Assembly (NCBI GenBank): GCA_937890245.1
Contig: CALACF010000342.1
Coordinates: 1 to 5,563 of the forward strand
Direction of reading: 5' to 3'
Length of the DNA stretch: 5,563 nt
Source: an uncultured Flavobacteriales bacterium
Lineage (GTDB): Bacteria > Bacteroidota > Bacteroidia > Flavobacteriales_D > Sanyastnellaceae
Part shown: positions 4,082-5,563 of the stretch, piece by piece
Numbering within the stretch: position 1 is the first letter of the stretch
How the letters are laid out: each line of letters opens with the position of its first letter
Notes under the pieces: generated by a model
Database searches by the model: none
Seen by the model: only the letters and a program-made list of their open reading frames with translations
What the model was told of the DNA's origin: nothing
Position numbers and translations under genes: made by a program

Positions 4082-5563
4082 TTACTCAGGGCATGAGCTA
4101 CCAAACAGTGCGAGCATGTTGAGCATGTCGCTCGTCGTTACCGCACCGTCGCCGGTCATGTCGTAACTACAGCCAGTATCGCATCCAAACTCGCTCAAAA
4201 CAAGCAGCAGGTCCGAGACCGAGATCAGCCCGTCGTTGTTCCAGTCGCCTGGACAATCAGGGGTGCCAGGGAATAGCAATTCAAGCCCCGTAACCTGGGG
4301 ATTCTCGCCCGTGGCCATGCGGTATTGTAAGTTGATCAGCAAAGTGACCTCACCGTCCGTGGTGAACTGACCGATCAGCACACGTCCTTGCGCATCCGGC
4401 AAGGCTGTCGGTTCCATACCTGGGTAGACATAGACAGATCCGCCTGTGAAGTCGTCTACGAGCAAATCGCCGCCGGCCTCAAACGTGGTGAAGTCGATGC
4501 CCACTTGGTTGATAGCTGCTGAATTGTCTGCGCCGCCCACCGTGAGCCACGTGTCGTATTCCAAGCTGGGGAACGCACTGAACAAATCTGGATTCACCAA
4601 CGCGGGTGTCGCTCCGCCAAGAGGGTCCTGGTAGAAGCCCATGTCTGAGCTCGCGCCCAATGGGAAGTCATCGAAGCCGAAAACCGCAGTCAATTCGTCG
4701 GTAGGATCTGTAAAATTGGCATATACGCGGTAGGTGTTCATCGTGCCCACGGTATTGAAGCCTACAAGTTCGAAGGTCAATTCCGTGAAGCTGCCGTCGG
4801 GCACCTCATCTTCGTCACAGATGCCGTCGCCGTCCTCGTCGTTGTAACAGTTGCCATCACAGTCGGTGATGCCGTCATCATACGTGCATGAGCCGTCGTC
4901 TTCCGTTGCAGCAGGATTGTAGTTGCAAGCCACGGGGTCGGTGCAGCCCACGCCGCAGTCGTAGTTGCACGAACCGTCGTCGATGACTGCATTCTCGTTG
5001 TAGTTGCAAGCTTCAGAATCGGTACAACCCGCCACGCTACCGTCGGTACAGAAGGTGGTGGACTCTGAACTGCCGAATTCGCCGCCTGCAGCAACCACAA
5101 CGCCACCTGCGCTGAGGCTGTAGCTTCCCGTTCCATATGCGCAGCAGATGCCGTCGCTGAAATCGTCGTAGATGGTGAAGGTGTAGCACCCGTCAGGCAA
5201 GTCACAGTTTGACAAGGCGAGCGTTTCGACTACGGTGTTTGTATAAGGTCCGCCGCTCCAAACCACTGTGCCTGCTGCATCTGCGAGATCCCATGTTGTC
5301 TCGGCACCGTAATCGTCCGTGATGATCGTCAAATCAAAGCAAGAAGCGCAGTTGCCATCGGCATCTGGCATAACACATGAGCCGTCGTCTTGCGTTGCGT
5401 CTGGATTGTAGTTGCATGCCCCAGCATTGGTGCAGCCAGTGCAGCTGTAATCGCATGATCCGTCGTTGATCGTGGCATCGGCGTCATAGTTACACGCAGC
5501 GCTGTCCGTACAGCCTGTGCCTGCGCCAATGCAGAAGGTGGTCGACTCGGAATCGCCGAATTC
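4082..5563 (-). CDS. Large modular secreted/cell-surface protein with Cys-rich repeats and C-terminal dockerin-like pair (5' end missing)
   Basis: The frame is open from the TAA at 4082 to the right edge, so 493 residues are visible and the N-terminus with any signal peptide lies outside; the ATG at 5371 is internal. Numbering from the edge: two Cys-rich repeats (17-37, 43-63), a beta-type domain (about 76-172), two more repeats (179-199, 206-226), an acidic thrombospondin-3-like segment with DEDGDGICDEDE (about 234-254), a second beta-rich domain (about 258-432), then two 12-residue EF-type loops (440-451 and 468-479) as in dockerin type I. Cysteines are plentiful and probably disulphide bonded. 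No Lys or His and only three Arg are present, so it is very acidic. This suits an extracellular calcium-binding adhesin or matrix protein; no catalytic motif is visible. I see no classic type IX secretion C-terminal domain; the dockerin-like pair occupies that place. Function is inference. Confidence 0.85.
   Translation of the reverse strand, partial: EFGDSESTTFCIGAGTGCTDSAACNYDADATINDGSCDYSCTGCTNAGACNYNPDATQDDGSCVMPDADGNCASCFDLTIITDDYGAETTWDLADAAGTVVWSGGPYTNTVVETLALSNCDLPDGCYTFTIYDDFSDGICCAYGTGSYSLSAGGVVVAAGGEFGSSESTTFCTDGSVAGCTDSEACNYNENAVIDDGSCNYDCGVGCTDPVACNYNPAATEDDGSCTYDDGITDCDGNCYNDEDGDGICDEDEVPDGSFTELTFELVGFNTVGTMNTYRVYANFTDPTDELTAVFGFDDFPLGASSDMGFYQDPLGGATPALVNPDLFSAFPSLEYDTWLTVGGADNSAAINQVGIDFTTFEAGGDLLVDDFTGGSVYVYPGMEPTALPDAQGRVLIGQFTTDGEVTLLINLQYRMATGENPQVTGLELLFPGTPDCPGDWNNDGLISVSDLLLVLSEFGCDTGCSYDMTGDGAVTTSDMLNMLALFGSSCPE
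4091..4255 (-). other. C-terminal dockerin-like domain: two EF-type calcium loops bracketed by cysteines
   Basis: The last 55 residues before the tail hold loop 1, DWNNDGLISVSD, and loop 2, DMTGDGAVTTSD. Each has Asp at positions 1, 5 and 12 and Gly at 6, and each is followed by a hydrophobic helix (LLLVLSEFG and MLNMLALFG). This is the duplicated-half layout of dockerin type I. Cysteines at 437, 461, 465 and 491 flank the two halves symmetrically, suggesting two disulphide clamps. Calcium binding is expected from the loop chemistry; whether a cohesin partner exists is unknown. Confidence 0.75.
4802..4864 (-). other. Thrombospondin type 3-like acidic calcium segment
   Basis: Between the last Cys-rich repeat and the second beta domain the protein reads DCDGNC followed by NDEDGDGICDEDE. 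Alternating Asp/Gly with paired cysteines is the style of thrombospondin type 3 repeats, which wrap calcium ions and act as stiff linkers between domains. Only about one and a half units are present. Confidence 0.6.
4886..5029 (-). repeat. Second pair of 21-residue Cys-rich repeats
   Basis: Two 21-residue units (4967-5029 and 4886-4948) share the pattern GCTD, two residues, ACNY, six residues, DDGSC, with short Cys-containing spacers. Three cysteines per unit at fixed positions and the conserved DDGS turn suggest a small disulphide-stabilised module. Similar units are common in large extracellular proteins of marine Bacteroidota; their role is not established. Confidence 0.85.
5375..5515 (-). 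repeat. First pair of 21-residue Cys-rich repeats
   Basis: Two further units (5453-5515 and 5375-5437) have the same cysteine spacing as the second pair, with NDGSC and DDGSC ends and the variant GCTN in the second unit. They stand one large-module period upstream of the second pair and belong to the frame that runs off the right edge, upstream of the internal ATG at 5371. Confidence 0.85.

Larger units (their letters stand above)
4886..5563 (-). repeat. Long-period tandem module (about 483 bp) in the surface-protein gene
   Basis: The block ending EFG-x-SESTTFC followed by two Cys-rich repeats occurs twice, beginning at 5563 and again at 5080, a period of 161 codons give or take one-residue indels. 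At the DNA level the first 33 bases of the two copies differ at only 5 positions. The beta-type domain preceding EFG is complete only before the second copy; the first copy is cut by the window edge, so more modules probably lie beyond it. Confidence 0.8.

Noticed and set aside
4777..5205. Minus-strand Thr/Ala-rich open frame within the surface-protein gene
   Set aside because: It is an off-frame reading of the Cys-rich and acidic repeats; the frame with conserved cysteines is the real one.
4886..5515. Possible CRISPR-like repeats
   Set aside because: The repeats are in frame, encode a conserved Cys module, have only two pairs with uneven spacing, and differ by synonymous changes, so they are protein repeats.

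Overview
The window looks like a stretch of chromosome from a Bacteroidota bacterium, most likely a marine Flavobacteriales-type lineage. Four things point there: Cys-rich surface modules of the GCTD..ACNY..DDGSC kind; short dockerin-like calcium loops on secreted proteins; weak or absent Shine-Dalgarno sequences, with one exact match to the Bacteroidota TAnnTTTG -7 element; and a tRNA gene without an encoded CCA end. This assignment is inference from protein style, not from a search.

Layout. Positions 1-2634 (minus strand) hold a nucleotide-sugar cassette, transcribed from right to left: a DegT/WbpE-type PLP sugar aminotransferase, then 14 bp later UDP-glucose 6-dehydrogenase (ugd), then the first 13 codons of an SDR epimerase/dehydratase, probably UDP-glucuronate decarboxylase. 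Together they would make UDP-glucuronate, its decarboxylated or epimerised product, and an amino sugar for surface polysaccharide. Divergent from this, on the plus strand, is a small secreted protein of unknown function with one calcium-loop motif just after its signal peptide. It is followed by a clean tRNA-Leu(UAA) gene and its intrinsic terminator.

Positions 3476-3904 (minus) encode a short cytoplasmic cyclophilin peptidyl-prolyl isomerase. A strong hairpin terminator at 4024-4060 separates it from the 3' part of a large minus-strand gene that stays open to the right edge of the window. That gene encodes an extracellular modular protein: Cys-rich repeats in two pairs, a beta-type domain, a thrombospondin-3-like acidic calcium segment, a further beta-rich domain, and a C-terminal pair of dockerin-like EF loops bracketed by cysteines. 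The visible 493 residues contain no lysine, no histidine and only three arginines.

The sugar genes, cyclophilin and tRNA are ordinary. The least understood material is the pair of secreted proteins with dockerin-like loops, one N-terminal and single, the other C-terminal and double, and the repeat-built, lysine-free surface protein. No stretch over 300 bases lacks a gene.
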